A stretch of DNA of 45,336 bases, from the NCBI GenBank assembly GCA_025451785.1, contig JANWJV010000002.1:1-45336 (forward strand), given 5' to 3'. Shown here one piece after another: positions 1 to 8,900 of this stretch; position 1 is the stretch's first letter; every line of letters begins with the position of its first letter. The notes beneath the pieces were generated by a model. That model was not told where the DNA came from. It worked only from the letters and a program-made list of their open reading frames with translations, and made no database searches. Source of the DNA: Bacteroidia bacterium (GTDB lineage: Bacteria; Bacteroidota; Bacteroidia; JANWJV01). A program made the translations under genes and the position numbers.

Positions 1-983
1 GCGACACGTTCCAGGAATTTCTCCCTTGTATAACCGCGGTTCATCCGCTCCAGCATGGCGGTGCTTCCGCTTTGTACAGGCAGGTGAACACAGTTGCAGA
101 TGTTGTCGTACTTCGCGATCGTATGCAATACATCGTCGCTCATGTCCTGGGGGTTGCTCGTGCTGAACCGGATCCTCAGGTCAGGTGATACCTGCGCGGT
201 GAGTTCCAGCAGGCGGGCAAAATCGATCGCCGAGTCATGTTCCCCTGCCGTCATTTCCTTTTTTGCTTTTCCCTCGAACCATAAGTACGAATCCACGTTC
301 TGTCCCAGCAAAGTCACTTCGCGGTAACCTTGTTCGAGCAGCGTTCTTGCTTCTTCCACAATGCTTTTCGGCTCACGGCTGCGTTCGCGTCCGCGGGTGA
401 AGGGCACCACGCAAAAGGAGCACATGTTATCGCAGCCGCGTGTAATGCTTATGAAGGCATTCACGCCGTTGCTTGCCAGGCGCACGGGGCTGATGTCGGC
501 ATAGGTCTCTTCGAGGGAGAGCAGAACGTTCACCGCTTTTTGTCCGCCTTCTACCTGGCCGATAAGCCTGGGCAGGTCGCGGTAGGCATCAGGTCCCGCT
601 ACAATATCAACGATCTTTTCCTCTTCCAGGAATTTTGCCTTGAGGCGTTCGGCCATACAGCCCAGCACCCCTACGATCATACCGGGGTTTTTCTTCTTCA
701 GAGTGTTGAATTCTTTGAGCCTTCCCCGCACGCGCTGTTCCGCGCCTTCCCTTATCGCGCAAGTATTTACTAACACCAGGTCCGCTTCGCTTAGCTCGGT
801 AGTGGTCACATACCCCTGGCCCGAAAGGATGGAGGCCACGATCTCGCTGTCGGAAAAGTTCATGGCGCAGCCATAACTTTCGAGGAACATTTTCTTTGTT
901 CCTTTCACCAAACCAGTCGCTTCCATCACCAGGGCTTCCCCCTGGCGGGACTCGTCGATCACTTTGTTGGGATTGAATTCCAT
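1..983 (-). CDS. miaB: tRNA-2-methylthio-N6-dimethylallyladenosine synthase MiaB (partial, 3' end beyond window)
   Basis: This is a radical-SAM methylthiotransferase that adds the 2-methylthio group to i6A37 of tRNAs reading UNN codons. I translated the reverse strand from the ATG at 983. An N-terminal UPF0004 domain carries the cluster cysteines ([31 protein letters not shown]). The radical-SAM triad follows as [21 protein letters not shown]. Further on, the [11 protein letters not shown] and VHLPVQSGS segments are typical of MiaB. The C-terminal TRAM domain lies past the left edge. A consensus promoter ends 16 bases upstream of the ATG, which supports this start. The annotation is firm; only completeness is unknown. 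Confidence 0.95.
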   Translation of the reverse strand, partial: MEFNPNKVIDESRQGEALVMEATGLVKGTKKMFLESYGCAMNFSDSEIVASILSGQGYVTTTELSEADLVLVNTCAIREGAEQRVRGRLKEFNTLKKKNPGMIVGVLGCMAERLKAKFLEEEKIVDIVAGPDAYRDLPRLIGQVEGGQKAVNVLLSLEETYADISPVRLASNGVNAFISITRGCDNMCSFCVVPFTRGRERSREPKSIVEEARTLLEQGYREVTLLGQNVDSYLWFEGKAKKEMTAGEHDSAIDFARLLELTAQVSPDLRIRFSTSNPQDMSDDVLHTIAKYDNICNCVHLPVQSGSTAMLERMNRGYTREKFLERV

Positions 984-999
984 GGGTAGAAAAGGATGG

Positions 1000-1030
1000 C
1001 AAAGATAGCCAAAAAGGGACGCCTGACAAA
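1000..1030 (-). promoter_or_regulatory. Consensus Bacteroidota promoter of miaB
   Basis: On the minus strand TTTG (1030-1027) is followed by 19 bases and then TATCTTTG (1007-1000). Both boxes match the Bacteroidota -33/-7 consensus (TTTG and TAnnTTTG). The ATG of miaB lies 16 bases further on, so the leader should be about 10 bases. Confidence 0.65.
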
Positions 1031-1067
1031 ACGACAGCGTCAAATTAAGAGGCTGAAGAACAACTAG

Positions 1068-2021
1068 TTAAAACTTGAAGGAAAGGCCTATGGACAATAC
1101 TTCCTTGAACTGGGTGCGGGGGCCGGCGCCTACTTGCGTGAGCGTTCCGTTCACATCCCTGTAGATGGGGAGAAGGATGTCGTCGTCGTAAATGAGGGTG
1201 GCAGTGACACTGGCCACCAGGTGGCTGTTCACTTTCATGGCCAGCAGCAGGTCAAGGTTGATGTCGATGTTCTCGGGGTGCTTGAGGTAATCGGAGAAAA
1301 GATCGGCCTTCAGGGAGAAGTTGGTGTTCTTCATGATGTCCTTCTTGAACTTTATGCTTACGAGGGCGCCGAACTGGTTCCTCACTTTTTTACCGGGCGC
1401 CGTTTTTGTTCCCGCGGTATCGAACAATGCCCCCGTCACGCCAAAGGCTCCGGCGTCGGCGAGGCGCTGGTTGTTCACGATGGTCATCTTACCTGAAACA
1501 GGGGAGATGAAGATCGATAGGTAGTCTTTGGGTTTGTAGTCGATGCCGGTAGATAAAAGCAGGTACCCGGGGGCGAGGAAATCGGAATTCTCCACCGAAT
1601 CGTTCTCCGGGTTATAACCCCTGCTGAACTGGCTTTTGAAATTAAGAAGGAGCGTGTAATACCAATGAGAACTGTCAGCGGTCTTTCTTCCCCATTTCGA
1701 GTTGAGCTCCATTTTGTCGTCGCTCTTTTTGAAAGGGGAGCTTCCGGGTTTCAGGAAACCGTAAGCGAAGTCGGCCGAGTTGTCCCAGCTCATCAGGTCC
1801 TTTTTATAGTTGCCGAAAAGATTGAGCAGACTGGTAAGCGAAAGGGAGTTTTCGCCGCCCGCGCTCCAGTTGCTGAGGCTTACCTGCGAGAAGTTAAGAC
1901 CTCCGGTGCCCCCAAGGGCCCAGGCCTTCACGGTATCGGGTTTTACGGCGGAAGTATCCTGGGCAACGAGTTGCAGGAATACCATGTTTAGCGCCAACAG
2001 AAGAGTTTTTTTCATGGTCAT
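1068..2021 (-). CDS. DUF3078 domain-containing protein (probable outer-membrane beta-barrel)
   Basis: A 317-residue protein with an N-terminal signal peptide (about residues 1-20, ending LVAQ) and an amphipathic beta-rich body. The segment GGLNFSQVSLSNWSAGGENSLS near residue 40 is the hallmark of DUF3078, a Bacteroidota family of unknown function predicted to sit in the outer membrane. The C-terminus ends in SIGLSFKF, with the terminal aromatic residue expected of an outer-membrane barrel. Translation could start at the third residue (MKKTLLLA), which gives a more typical signal peptide. The gene is divergent from topA. I infer location from signal and composition; no substrate can be assigned. 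Confidence 0.8.
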   Translation of the reverse strand: MTMKKTLLLALNMVFLQLVAQDTSAVKPDTVKAWALGGTGGLNFSQVSLSNWSAGGENSLSLTSLLNLFGNYKKDLMSWDNSADFAYGFLKPGSSPFKKSDDKMELNSKWGRKTADSSHWYYTLLLNFKSQFSRGYNPENDSVENSDFLAPGYLLLSTGIDYKPKDYLSIFISPVSGKMTIVNNQRLADAGAFGVTGALFDTAGTKTAPGKKVRNQFGALVSIKFKKDIMKNTNFSLKADLFSDYLKHPENIDINLDLLLAMKVNSHLVASVTATLIYDDDILLPIYRDVNGTLTQVGAGPRTQFKEVLSIGLSFKF

Positions 2022-2161
2022 TTGTTTCCGGGATTAATTCAATAAGCGCCCGAAATGTAGTAAATGCGTGAAATACCACGTATGATAAATATCATATACA
2101 CAACGCTGCCTGCTTTTTTTCGTCTGGCAAAGGACGGGGTTCGACGACCCTCAATTTTTTT

Positions 2162-2188
2162 TACATATATATATTATATATATATGTA
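2162..2188. repeat. 27-base AT-only-cored palindrome in the DUF3078/topA divergent spacer
   Basis: Thirteen bases on each side of position 2175 are exact reverse complements, and the inner part is alternating TA. It lies about 22 bases upstream of the -33 box of topA. It could form a cruciform under negative supercoiling or bind a symmetric regulator. The palindrome is visible; the role is not. Confidence 0.6.
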
Positions 2189-2210
2189 TTTCAATTGACC
2201 AAAAAAATGA

Positions 2211-2243
2211 TTTGCGAAAATCAAAATAGATTGTTTTTCTTTG
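2211..2243 (+). promoter_or_regulatory. Probable topA promoter
   Basis: TTTG (2211-2214), a 21-base spacer and TTTCTTTG (2236-2243) match the Bacteroidota -33/-7 pattern with a single mismatch (T for A at the second base of the -7 box). The ATG of topA is 28 bases downstream. The topology-sensitive TA palindrome lies just upstream. Confidence 0.5.
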
Positions 2244-2271
2244 CAGCCGTTTTTACCTTTTATAAGCCCCT

Positions 2272-4815
2272 ATGGCAAAAAACCTGTTTATCGTTGAGTC
2301 GCCTGCCAAGGCAAAGACCATCGAAGGATTTCTCGGTAAGGAATATACGGTAAGATCTTCCGTGGGACATATCCGTGACCTTGTTCAAAAGGAAATGGGT
2401 GTGGATGTGGAGAACAACTTCGCGCCCCGGTACGAGATCTCCCCGGAGAAGAAACAGATCGTTGCTGAGCTGAAGAAGCTGGCGAAGGCAGCCGAAACAG
2501 TATGGCTCGCAACGGACGAGGACCGTGAAGGAGAAGCCATCTCATGGCATTTGTTCGAAGCGCTTGGCCTCGACAAAAAGAAAACAAAACGGATCACTTA
2601 TTCTGAGATCACGAAGACCGCCATACAATCGGCCATCGGAAATCCGCGGTCCATCGACCAGAACCTGGTGGACGCGCAGCAGGCGCGTCGGGTGCTCGAT
2701 CGCCTCGTGGGTTACGAGATGTCGCCAATTCTTTGGAAAAAAGTAAAGCCCTCTCTTTCAGCGGGCCGTGTTCAAAGTGTTGCGGTGAGGCTTATCGTGG
2801 AGCGCGAGCGTGAGATATCGGCGTTCAAAACAAGTTCTGCTTTCCGTGTCTCCGCCATTTTTGAAACACCTGAAAAGGCCCTCGTAAAGGCCGAGCTCGG
2901 CAAGCGTTTCGCTACCGAAGAAGAAGCGAAAGCATTCCTCGAAAAATGCCGCAGCGCCCAATACAGTATCTCCAACCTGGAGACCAAGCCCGCGAAAAAA
3001 TCACCTTCGCCGCCCTTCACCACCTCCACCCTCCAGCAGGAGGCCGGAAGGAAGTTCGGATACAGTGTGGCACAAACGATGAGCATCGCGCAGCGCCTGT
3101 ACGAAAGCGGTAAGATCACCTACATGCGTACCGACAGTGTGAACCTTTCGCAAACGGCCACCGACGCGGCGCGCAGCGAAGTGTTGCGCATCTATGGCGA
3201 TAAGTTTGCGCAAACGCGACAGTACAAGACCAAGAGCAAAGGCGCCCAGGAAGCGCACGAGGCAATACGTCCCACGAATATGAACCAGCATGGTGTTGAC
3301 GGCGATGTGCAGGAGCTGAGGCTGTATGACCTCATCTGGAAACGCACCATCGCATCACAGATGTCGGATGCCGAACTCGAAAAGACAACAGCGACCATCA
3401 AAGTATCTACCGCCGATGAGAACTTCATCGCGCAAGGCGAAGTGCTCAAGTTCGAGGGCTTCCTGAAAGTATATCTTGAAACGAAGGAGGACGACGGCGA
3501 AGAAGGAGGCGAAGAAGGCATGCTGCCGGCGATGAAGGTCGGCGAAACGCTCAATGCCCAGCAGATAAGCGCTGTGGAGCGTTTCACACATCACCCCGCA
3601 CGGTACACGGAAGCCAGCCTGGTGAAGAAGCTGGAGGAACTGGGCATTGGCAGGCCATCTACCTACGCGCCTACCATCAGCACTGTTCAGAAAAGAGGTT
3701 ATGTAGTGAAGGAAGACCGCCAGGGAAATCCCCGGGAATACCGAACCATGCTTCTCAAAGGCGGAAACATTACCGAAGAGAAAAAAACGGAGAACACCGG
3801 CGCTGAGAAAGCTAAATTATTTCCCACCGATATTGGAATGGTGGTGACCGATTTCCTGGTGCAGAACTTTGGCGACATCCTTGACTATCATTTCACGGCG
3901 AAAGTGGAGGAGGAGTTCGATGAAGTGGCGGAAGGCAAGCTCAGCTGGACAAAAATGCTGGAGGCCTTTTACAAACCTTTCCACAGTACCGTTACCAATG
4001 TGATGGAAACTTCTGAAAGGGCCAGTGGAGAGCGTGTGCTGGGTGTTGATCCGAAGACCGGAAAAAAAGTGATCGTGCGCATCGGCCGCTTCGGCCCTAT
4101 GGTGCAGATAGGCCAGACCGATGCTGAAGAGAAGCCGAAGTTCGCGAGCCTCCGTAAAGACCAGCGCATTGATACCATTACATTCGAAGAAGCGATGGAC
4201 CTCTTTAAGCTTCCCCGCACACTTGGGCAGCTGGAAGGCGAGGACATCGTGGTAAGCATCGGGCGTTTCGGTCCCTACATCAAATACAAGAACGCCTATA
4301 CTTCGCTTCCGAAGACCGACGATCCCTATACCGTAACACTCGAACGCATCGTGGCCATTCTTAGCGGTCCGCGCCTGCCCAAATCATTGGGCGATTACCA
4401 GGGTACAGAAGTGATCGTGGCCAAAGGTTTCTATGGCAATTACCTCAAGTACGGAGCGCTCAACGTGACGCTTCCCAAAGGGGCCGATCCTTTTACCGTT
4501 ACGCTCGATGAGGCTGCCGAGCTCATCCGTCAGAAGGAGAAAAAGGAGAGCGAAAAGCTTATCAAGAAATGGGATGACGATGATCGCGTACGTGTGGTGA
4601 ATGGCCGCTACGGGCCCTGCATCCAGGCTGGTAAGAAATTCTACAAGATACCTGCCGACAAGCAGCCCGAAGAGCTTTCGCTCGACGATTGCCTTGCCAT
4701 TGCCGGACTGAAGGACGGGGAGAAAGAGGAAAAGAAAGGTGCCAAAGGCGCCAAGAAGCCCGCGGCGAAAAAAACGTCCGCTAAAAAGGCTGCTCCGAAA
4801 GGCAAGAAGAAGTAG
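2272..4815 (+). CDS. topA: DNA topoisomerase I (type IA)
   Basis: An 847-residue type IA topoisomerase that relaxes negative supercoils through a 5'-phosphotyrosine intermediate. The N-terminal TOPRIM domain starts with LFIVESPAKAKTIEGFLG and holds the acidic cluster TDEDREGEA (residues 81-89). SAGRVQSVAVRLIVERERE follows at 164-182. The catalytic tyrosine is Tyr284 in ITYMRTDSVNLS. LEELGIGRPSTYAPTIS closes the core. Instead of zinc ribbons, the C-terminus has repeated Toprim_Crpt-like modules (RFGPMVQIG, RFGPYIKYK, FYGNYLKYG, RYGPCIQAG) and a Lys/Ala-rich basic tail, the usual Bacteroidota arrangement. It has its own promoter at 2211-2243. Confidence 0.98.
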   Translation: MAKNLFIVESPAKAKTIEGFLGKEYTVRSSVGHIRDLVQKEMGVDVENNFAPRYEISPEKKQIVAELKKLAKAAETVWLATDEDREGEAISWHLFEALGLDKKKTKRITYSEITKTAIQSAIGNPRSIDQNLVDAQQARRVLDRLVGYEMSPILWKKVKPSLSAGRVQSVAVRLIVEREREISAFKTSSAFRVSAIFETPEKALVKAELGKRFATEEEAKAFLEKCRSAQYSISNLETKPAKKSPSPPFTTSTLQQEAGRKFGYSVAQTMSIAQRLYESGKITYMRTDSVNLSQTATDAARSEVLRIYGDKFAQTRQYKTKSKGAQEAHEAIRPTNMNQHGVDGDVQELRLYDLIWKRTIASQMSDAELEKTTATIKVSTADENFIAQGEVLKFEGFLKVYLETKEDDGEEGGEEGMLPAMKVGETLNAQQISAVERFTHHPARYTEASLVKKLEELGIGRPSTYAPTISTVQKRGYVVKEDRQGNPREYRTMLLKGGNITEEKKTENTGAEKAKLFPTDIGMVVTDFLVQNFGDILDYHFTAKVEEEFDEVAEGKLSWTKMLEAFYKPFHSTVTNVMETSERASGERVLGVDPKTGKKVIVRIGRFGPMVQIGQTDAEEKPKFASLRKDQRIDTITFEEAMDLFKLPRTLGQLEGEDIVVSIGRFGPYIKYKNAYTSLPKTDDPYTVTLERIVAILSGPRLPKSLGDYQGTEVIVAKGFYGNYLKYGALNVTLPKGADPFTVTLDEAAELIRQKEKKESEKLIKKWDDDDRVRVVNGRYGPCIQAGKKFYKIPADKQPEELSLDDCLAIAGLKDGEKEEKKGAKGAKKPAAKKTSAKKAAPKGKKK

Positions 4816-4932
4816 ATTTTCGCTTCACCGAACGGATCGAACACAAGAACGCACTTACACACTTTGTGCTGTTAATAAATTGCGTTGGCGTTATCGTAGC
4901 GCAAAGGCTCTCCGCAGTACCTTCGCCCAACG

Positions 4933-6111
4933 ATGACCGAATTTTCCGATTACTTTGAACCGGTTGACCCGGCGATCCTCAAGGATGGTGAAGCTCCCCT
5001 GAAGAATACGCTCGGTGAGATCATTGATACGTATACTGAGAAGGATTTTTTTCCAGTGCTGGAAGAGGCGCACATCGCTTTTTTGGGAGTGGGGGAGGAG
5101 CGCCGCGCGCATAACAACGAAGGCTGTATGCATGCGCCGGACGCGGTGAGGCATTACCTGTACCGCTTGTACCAGGGCAATTACAAAGGCCGCATGGTTG
5201 ACCTCGGAAATATACGTCCGGGGCATAATGTGGAAGATACCTATTTCGCGCTCAAGGAAGTGGTGAACCGCCTGTTACGGGTACAGATCGTACCGGTGAT
5301 CATCGGCGGCAGCCAGGACCTTACTTTCGCGCAGTACCTGGGCTATGAAGAAGTGCACAATACCATTAACATCGTAGCGGTAGATAACAGCTTTGACCTT
5401 GGCGACGCCGATAGTTCCTTCGGCTCAAAGAACTGGCTGGGCAAGATCATTCTGCACCAGCCCAACCATCTGTTCAACTTCAGCAATATCGGTTACCAAA
5501 CCTACCTGGTCGATCCCAAGGGCGTTGACCTGATGAGCAAGCTTAACTTCGATACCTACCGGCTGGGTTTTGTTCAGAAGAACATTGAGGAAGCGGAGCC
5601 GATCGTGCGGAATGCCGATGTGCTGAGCTTTGATGTTTCGGCGATACGGCAGAGCGATGCCCCGGGGAATGCCAACGCGGGACCCAATGGTTTGTACGGT
5701 GAGGAAGCTTGCCAGATACTACGCTATGCCGGCATGAGCGATAAGCTGAGCTCGGTGGGATTTTATGAGACCAATCCTTCGCAGGACCTGCGCGGCACCA
5801 CCTCTCATCTTACCGCGCAATTGATCTGGTATTTCATTGATGGTTTTTATAACCGCAAGCGTGATTTCCCTTTCAAGAACATTGCCGACTACTCCAAGTA
5901 CAGGGTGTCGATCAAGGGGCATAAGAGCGAATTGGTGTTCTACAAGAGCCACATCAGCGAGCGCTGGTGGATGGAGGTACCTTACCCCGGCGACAAACGC
6001 CTGAAGTACGAACGTCATCACCTGGTGCCCTGTTCGTACAAGGATTACGAAACCGCCTGCAAGGAGGAAATGCCCGACCGTTGGTGGCAGACGTACCAGA
6101 AGCTGAGCTGA
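4933..6111 (+). CDS. Arginase/formimidoylglutamase-fold protein with degenerate metal site
   Basis: A 392-residue member of the arginase-deacetylase (ureohydrolase) fold; Bacteroidota homologues are usually labelled formimidoylglutamase. The three metal-binding segments can be aligned but are altered. GGSQD (125-129) stands where GGDHS supplies a histidine. VDNSFD (150-155) replaces DAHxD and loses its histidine. SFDVSAIRQSDAP (232-244) keeps the first aspartate but has Ser in place of the second. Three of the six usual manganese ligands are therefore gone, so hydrolase activity is doubtful. GFYETNP near 276 matches the family's C-terminal motif. It sits between topA and the T9SS operon on the same strand, without a visible Shine-Dalgarno. 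A structural or regulatory role is possible. Confidence 0.75.
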   Translation: MTEFSDYFEPVDPAILKDGEAPLKNTLGEIIDTYTEKDFFPVLEEAHIAFLGVGEERRAHNNEGCMHAPDAVRHYLYRLYQGNYKGRMVDLGNIRPGHNVEDTYFALKEVVNRLLRVQIVPVIIGGSQDLTFAQYLGYEEVHNTINIVAVDNSFDLGDADSSFGSKNWLGKIILHQPNHLFNFSNIGYQTYLVDPKGVDLMSKLNFDTYRLGFVQKNIEEAEPIVRNADVLSFDVSAIRQSDAPGNANAGPNGLYGEEACQILRYAGMSDKLSSVGFYETNPSQDLRGTTSHLTAQLIWYFIDGFYNRKRDFPFKNIADYSKYRVSIKGHKSELVFYKSHISERWWMEVPYPGDKRLKYERHHLVPCSYKDYETACKEEMPDRWWQTYQKLS

Positions 6112-6210
6112 TCTGTATCTTTTTGGCCTCCTCAGCGTTATTAACATACCCGGGTCCGGACCAGCCCCCGTTCCTGTTCAAAAAAACATCAACATTTTGT
6201 TGTTCAAAAA

Positions 6211-6241
6211 TTTGGTTTTCGAATAATTCTTTCTAATTTAG
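6211..6241 (+). promoter_or_regulatory. Probable promoter of the porP/T9SS operon
   Basis: TTTG (6211-6214), a 19-base spacer and TAATTTAG (6234-6241) match the -33/-7 pattern with one mismatch. The ATG of porP is 53 bases further on, leaving an AT-rich untranslated leader of about 45 bases. Confidence 0.5.
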
Positions 6242-6294
6242 CGTCCTCTTTTCGCAAAAAAGAACAAAAATTCAATACTTAATTAAGTAAAAAC

Positions 6295-7209
6295 ATGAAA
6301 AAAACACTGGTTACTATCAGTTTATCTTTTGCAGGTTTTGCGGCATTTGCTCAGCAAGATGCTCAGTTCACGCAGAACATGTTCAATAAATTAGCCATTA
6401 ACCCGGGCTACGCGGGAACGAACAGGGCCATTTGCGCTACTGCTTTCTACCGCAACCAGTGGACGGGTTTCGAGGGTGCTCCTCAAACGATACTTTTCAG
6501 CGGTGACGCTTACATTCCTGCCATCCATGGCGGACTTGGCCTCACTGCTTTCAGCGACCAGCTTGGTTTCGATAAGACCTTCAGCGCGAAGCTTGCCTAC
6601 TCGTTCAACCAGCCCATCGGTCCCGGCGTACTGGGCATTGGTGTGGAAGGCGGAATGATGCAGAAAGCCCTCGCAGGCGCATGGCTCGCTCCTACAGATT
6701 ATACCAAGGATAATGCGATCCCCGGCGACATCAGCAAGACCACTTACGATGTAGGCTTCGGTATCCACTATTCTACACAGCAGTTGTATGTTGGTGTGTC
6801 AGCCACTCACATTCCTGAGTCACAGCTCACCGGCACCAAGTTCCAATTCACCAACGTTCGTCACTATTATGTAACGGCAGGCTACGCTTTCCAGCTCGGA
6901 AACCCCGACTGGGAGATCGAACCTTCTGTGTTTGTTAAGTCGGACGCGGCATCCACACAATTTGACGGCAACATCCGCGTTATCTACCAGAAGATGTTCT
7001 GGGGTGGCGTGACCTATCGTTTGACGGATGCAATTGCTCCCATTATCGGATTCCAGAAATCGGGCTTTAAAGTTGGATATTCTTACGATGTCACTACTTC
7101 CGACATCAAGAACTACAGCAGCGGCTCACATGAGATCATGATCGGTTACTGTTTCAAGGTCATACCTCCGGTGAAAAAGCAAAGCCACCAGAACGTAAGG
7201 TTTTTATAA
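6295..7209 (+). CDS. porP: PorP/SprF family type IX secretion system membrane protein
   Basis: A 304-residue outer-membrane protein of the PorP/SprF family. A signal peptide (1-19, ending AFAQ) precedes the hallmark start of the mature protein, QQDAQFTQNMFNKLAINPGYAGTN. The rest is a regular series of amphipathic strands consistent with a barrel. PorP-type proteins connect the T9SS core to a periplasmic peptidoglycan-binding partner, and SprF-type proteins serve individual adhesins. The position directly before gldK matches the porP-K-L-M-N order known from Porphyromonas, so I favour PorP. A hairpin and a 159-base gap separate it from gldK. Confidence 0.9.
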   Translation: MKKTLVTISLSFAGFAAFAQQDAQFTQNMFNKLAINPGYAGTNRAICATAFYRNQWTGFEGAPQTILFSGDAYIPAIHGGLGLTAFSDQLGFDKTFSAKLAYSFNQPIGPGVLGIGVEGGMMQKALAGAWLAPTDYTKDNAIPGDISKTTYDVGFGIHYSTQQLYVGVSATHIPESQLTGTKFQFTNVRHYYVTAGYAFQLGNPDWEIEPSVFVKSDAASTQFDGNIRVIYQKMFWGGVTYRLTDAIAPIIGFQKSGFKVGYSYDVTTSDIKNYSSGSHEIMIGYCFKVIPPVKKQSHQNVRFL

Positions 7210-7270
7210 TTTTTCAGTTTTTATTGTAACCAAAACAGTTAAGCTGCGTTAAAGCAAATCCTTTTCTGCC

Positions 7271-7307
7271 CAAATCATCATATTTTGTTTGAAAATATGA
7301 TGATTTG
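7271..7307 (+). terminator. Perfect 16-bp hairpin between porP and gldK (attenuator or 3'-end structure)
   Basis: The arms 7271-7286 and 7292-7307 are exact reverse complements around the 5-base loop GTTTG. The stem is AT-rich. No T-tract follows, so it does not look like a classic intrinsic terminator. It may protect the 3' end of the abundant porP transcript or set the porP:gldK ratio. The hairpin is certain from sequence; the function is inferred. Confidence 0.6.
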
Positions 7308-7314
7308 CTGCAAA

Positions 7315-7321
7315 AAGGAGG
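7315..7321 (+). promoter_or_regulatory. Orphan Shine-Dalgarno-like AAGGAGG upstream of gldK
   Basis: AAGGAGG occurs here without any start codon at a usable distance. It lies 42 bases before the functional copy that precedes gldK and just after the 16-bp hairpin. It might be a standby ribosome site or a chance purine tract. Confidence 0.3.
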
Positions 7322-7356
7322 ATTTAGAGAGAAAGAGTTTTAACTAAAACTAAGAC

Positions 7357-7363
7357 AAGGAGG
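7357..7363 (+). promoter_or_regulatory. Strong Shine-Dalgarno site of gldK
   Basis: AAGGAGG is separated by five bases from the ATG at 7369, an ideal spacing. Such sites are rare in Bacteroidota and absent from most genes in this window. Confidence 0.75.
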
Positions 7364-7368
7364 AAATT

Positions 7369-8796
7369 ATGAAAAAACTGCTGTTGTTAGGTTCGTTTGT
7401 CGCCCTGGTTGCCTCGTGTAACAAAGGGAGCGGAGAACTGGTGGGTGTGCTGGGAAGACCTGAGTGGTTTCAGCCGGATCCTTTTGGAATGTTGTTTTGT
7501 AAGATGGGTAGCTTTAATATGGGCCCCAGTGATGAGGACGCCTCCTGGTCGCATACCACGAGAGCGAAGACCGTGTCGGTTCAGGCTTTCTTTATTGATC
7601 AGACAGAGATCACAAACAACGAATATCGTCAGTTTGTAGAGTGGGTGAAAGACTCCATTGCGAGGCGTCTTCTTATCGATAACGATATTGAAGGATACGC
7701 TATCGAAGAAGAAGAATATTTCGCTAACAACCCCCTGCTGGTGGGCGAAGAATTCCCCGATCCTCCTCCCATCCTTAGGGAGAAAAGGGTGGAGTGGTAC
7801 AGTGTGGACGAGGATTACCGTACTGCTATCAACAGCCTTTACCTCGAACCCGCCGAGCGTTTCTACAAGCGTAAGGAGATCGATACCCGTAAGCTCAACT
7901 ACGAGTACTACTGGATCGACCTGAAGAACGCGGCGAAGAAATCAAATCGTTTCATCCCCCAGAAATCACAGGATAAGAATGGCCAGAACTTCATCAACGG
8001 CGTAGGTACTACTGCTGTGGGTGACAACAAGACCCTGGGCTCTTATACCGTTAATGGCAAGACCGGTCTCGACAGGAGCGTGTTCATCATCAAGGATGTG
8101 ATCAACGTTTATCCTGATACCCTGGCCTGGGTGCATGACTTTACCTATTCTTTCAACGAGCCGATGACCAACAACTATTTCTGGCATCCTGCTTACGACG
8201 ATTATCCCGTGGTAGGTGTGACCTGGAAACAGTGTAAGGCCTTCTGTATCTGGAGGACTGAGCTCCTGAACGAGTTCAGGTTCTCTTTCGGTGAAGACTT
8301 TGTGAACCATTTCCGTCTGCCTACTGAAGCTGAATGGGAATACGCTGCACGTGGCGGTCTCGCGCTGAGCCCGTACCCCTGGGGCGGTCCCTATATCAGG
8401 AACGCACGTGGTTGCTTCCTTGGTAACTTCAAGCCCATGCGCGGCAGTTATATCGACGACGGTGGTTTCCATACTGTAAAGGTGTTCTCGTATAACCCCA
8501 ACGAATTCGGTCTGTATTGTATGGCCGGTAACGTTGCGGAGTGGACCAGCAACGCCTACGACGAATCCATGTACGATTTTGATCACGACCTGAACCCCAA
8601 CTACGAATACGACGCTAAGGACGAAGAGCCTTCGGTAATGAAGCGTAAAGTTATCCGTGGTGGTTCATGGAAGGATGTCGGCTTTTATCTTCAGACCAGT
8701 TCTCGTACCTATGAATATCAGGATACTGCGAAGTGCTACATAGGTTTCCGTTGTGTGATGACCTACCTCGGAAGGGATAAAGACGATAATTTGTAG
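7369..8796 (+). CDS. gldK: GldK/PorK, T9SS ring lipoprotein
   Basis: A 475-residue lipoprotein with lipobox LVASC (Cys17) and an FGE-sulfatase/SUMF1-like domain. Visible landmarks are ITNNEYRQFVEW (near 85), a long GldK-type insert, VVGVTWKQCKAFCIWR, FRLPTEAEWEYAARGG, GLYCMAGNVAEWTS and the end VIRGGSWKD...GFRCVMTYLG. GldK/PorK pairs with GldN to form the periplasmic ring of the type IX secretion system under the outer membrane. No sulfatase-modifying activity is implied by the fold. It is the first gene of the gldKLMN block and has a perfect Shine-Dalgarno site five bases before the ATG. Confidence 0.95.
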   Translation: MKKLLLLGSFVALVASCNKGSGELVGVLGRPEWFQPDPFGMLFCKMGSFNMGPSDEDASWSHTTRAKTVSVQAFFIDQTEITNNEYRQFVEWVKDSIARRLLIDNDIEGYAIEEEEYFANNPLLVGEEFPDPPPILREKRVEWYSVDEDYRTAINSLYLEPAERFYKRKEIDTRKLNYEYYWIDLKNAAKKSNRFIPQKSQDKNGQNFINGVGTTAVGDNKTLGSYTVNGKTGLDRSVFIIKDVINVYPDTLAWVHDFTYSFNEPMTNNYFWHPAYDDYPVVGVTWKQCKAFCIWRTELLNEFRFSFGEDFVNHFRLPTEAEWEYAARGGLALSPYPWGGPYIRNARGCFLGNFKPMRGSYIDDGGFHTVKVFSYNPNEFGLYCMAGNVAEWTSNAYDESMYDFDHDLNPNYEYDAKDEEPSVMKRKVIRGGSWKDVGFYLQTSSRTYEYQDTAKCYIGFRCVMTYLGRDKDDNL

Positions 8797-8900
8797 AAAA
8801 TCGTTTTTTTATATTAATTCTTATATATTAGCGGCGCCTTTTAGGCTTATTATGACCAGTTAACTGAGTACTAACCAATAATTATTAAAAACAATTAGTT

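Noticed and set aside
607-1029. 140-residue minus-strand open frame
   Set aside because: It overlaps the true miaB frame, is Arg/Gly-rich without any motif, and the real frame carries all MiaB cysteines.
7966-8586. 206-residue minus-strand open frame inside gldK
   Set aside because: Shadow of gldK; no signal, motif or promoter.
8824-8831. Possible promoter between gldK and gldL (TATATTAG)
   Set aside because: The nearest TTTG is 30 bases upstream, outside the normal spacing; I mention it under gldL only.
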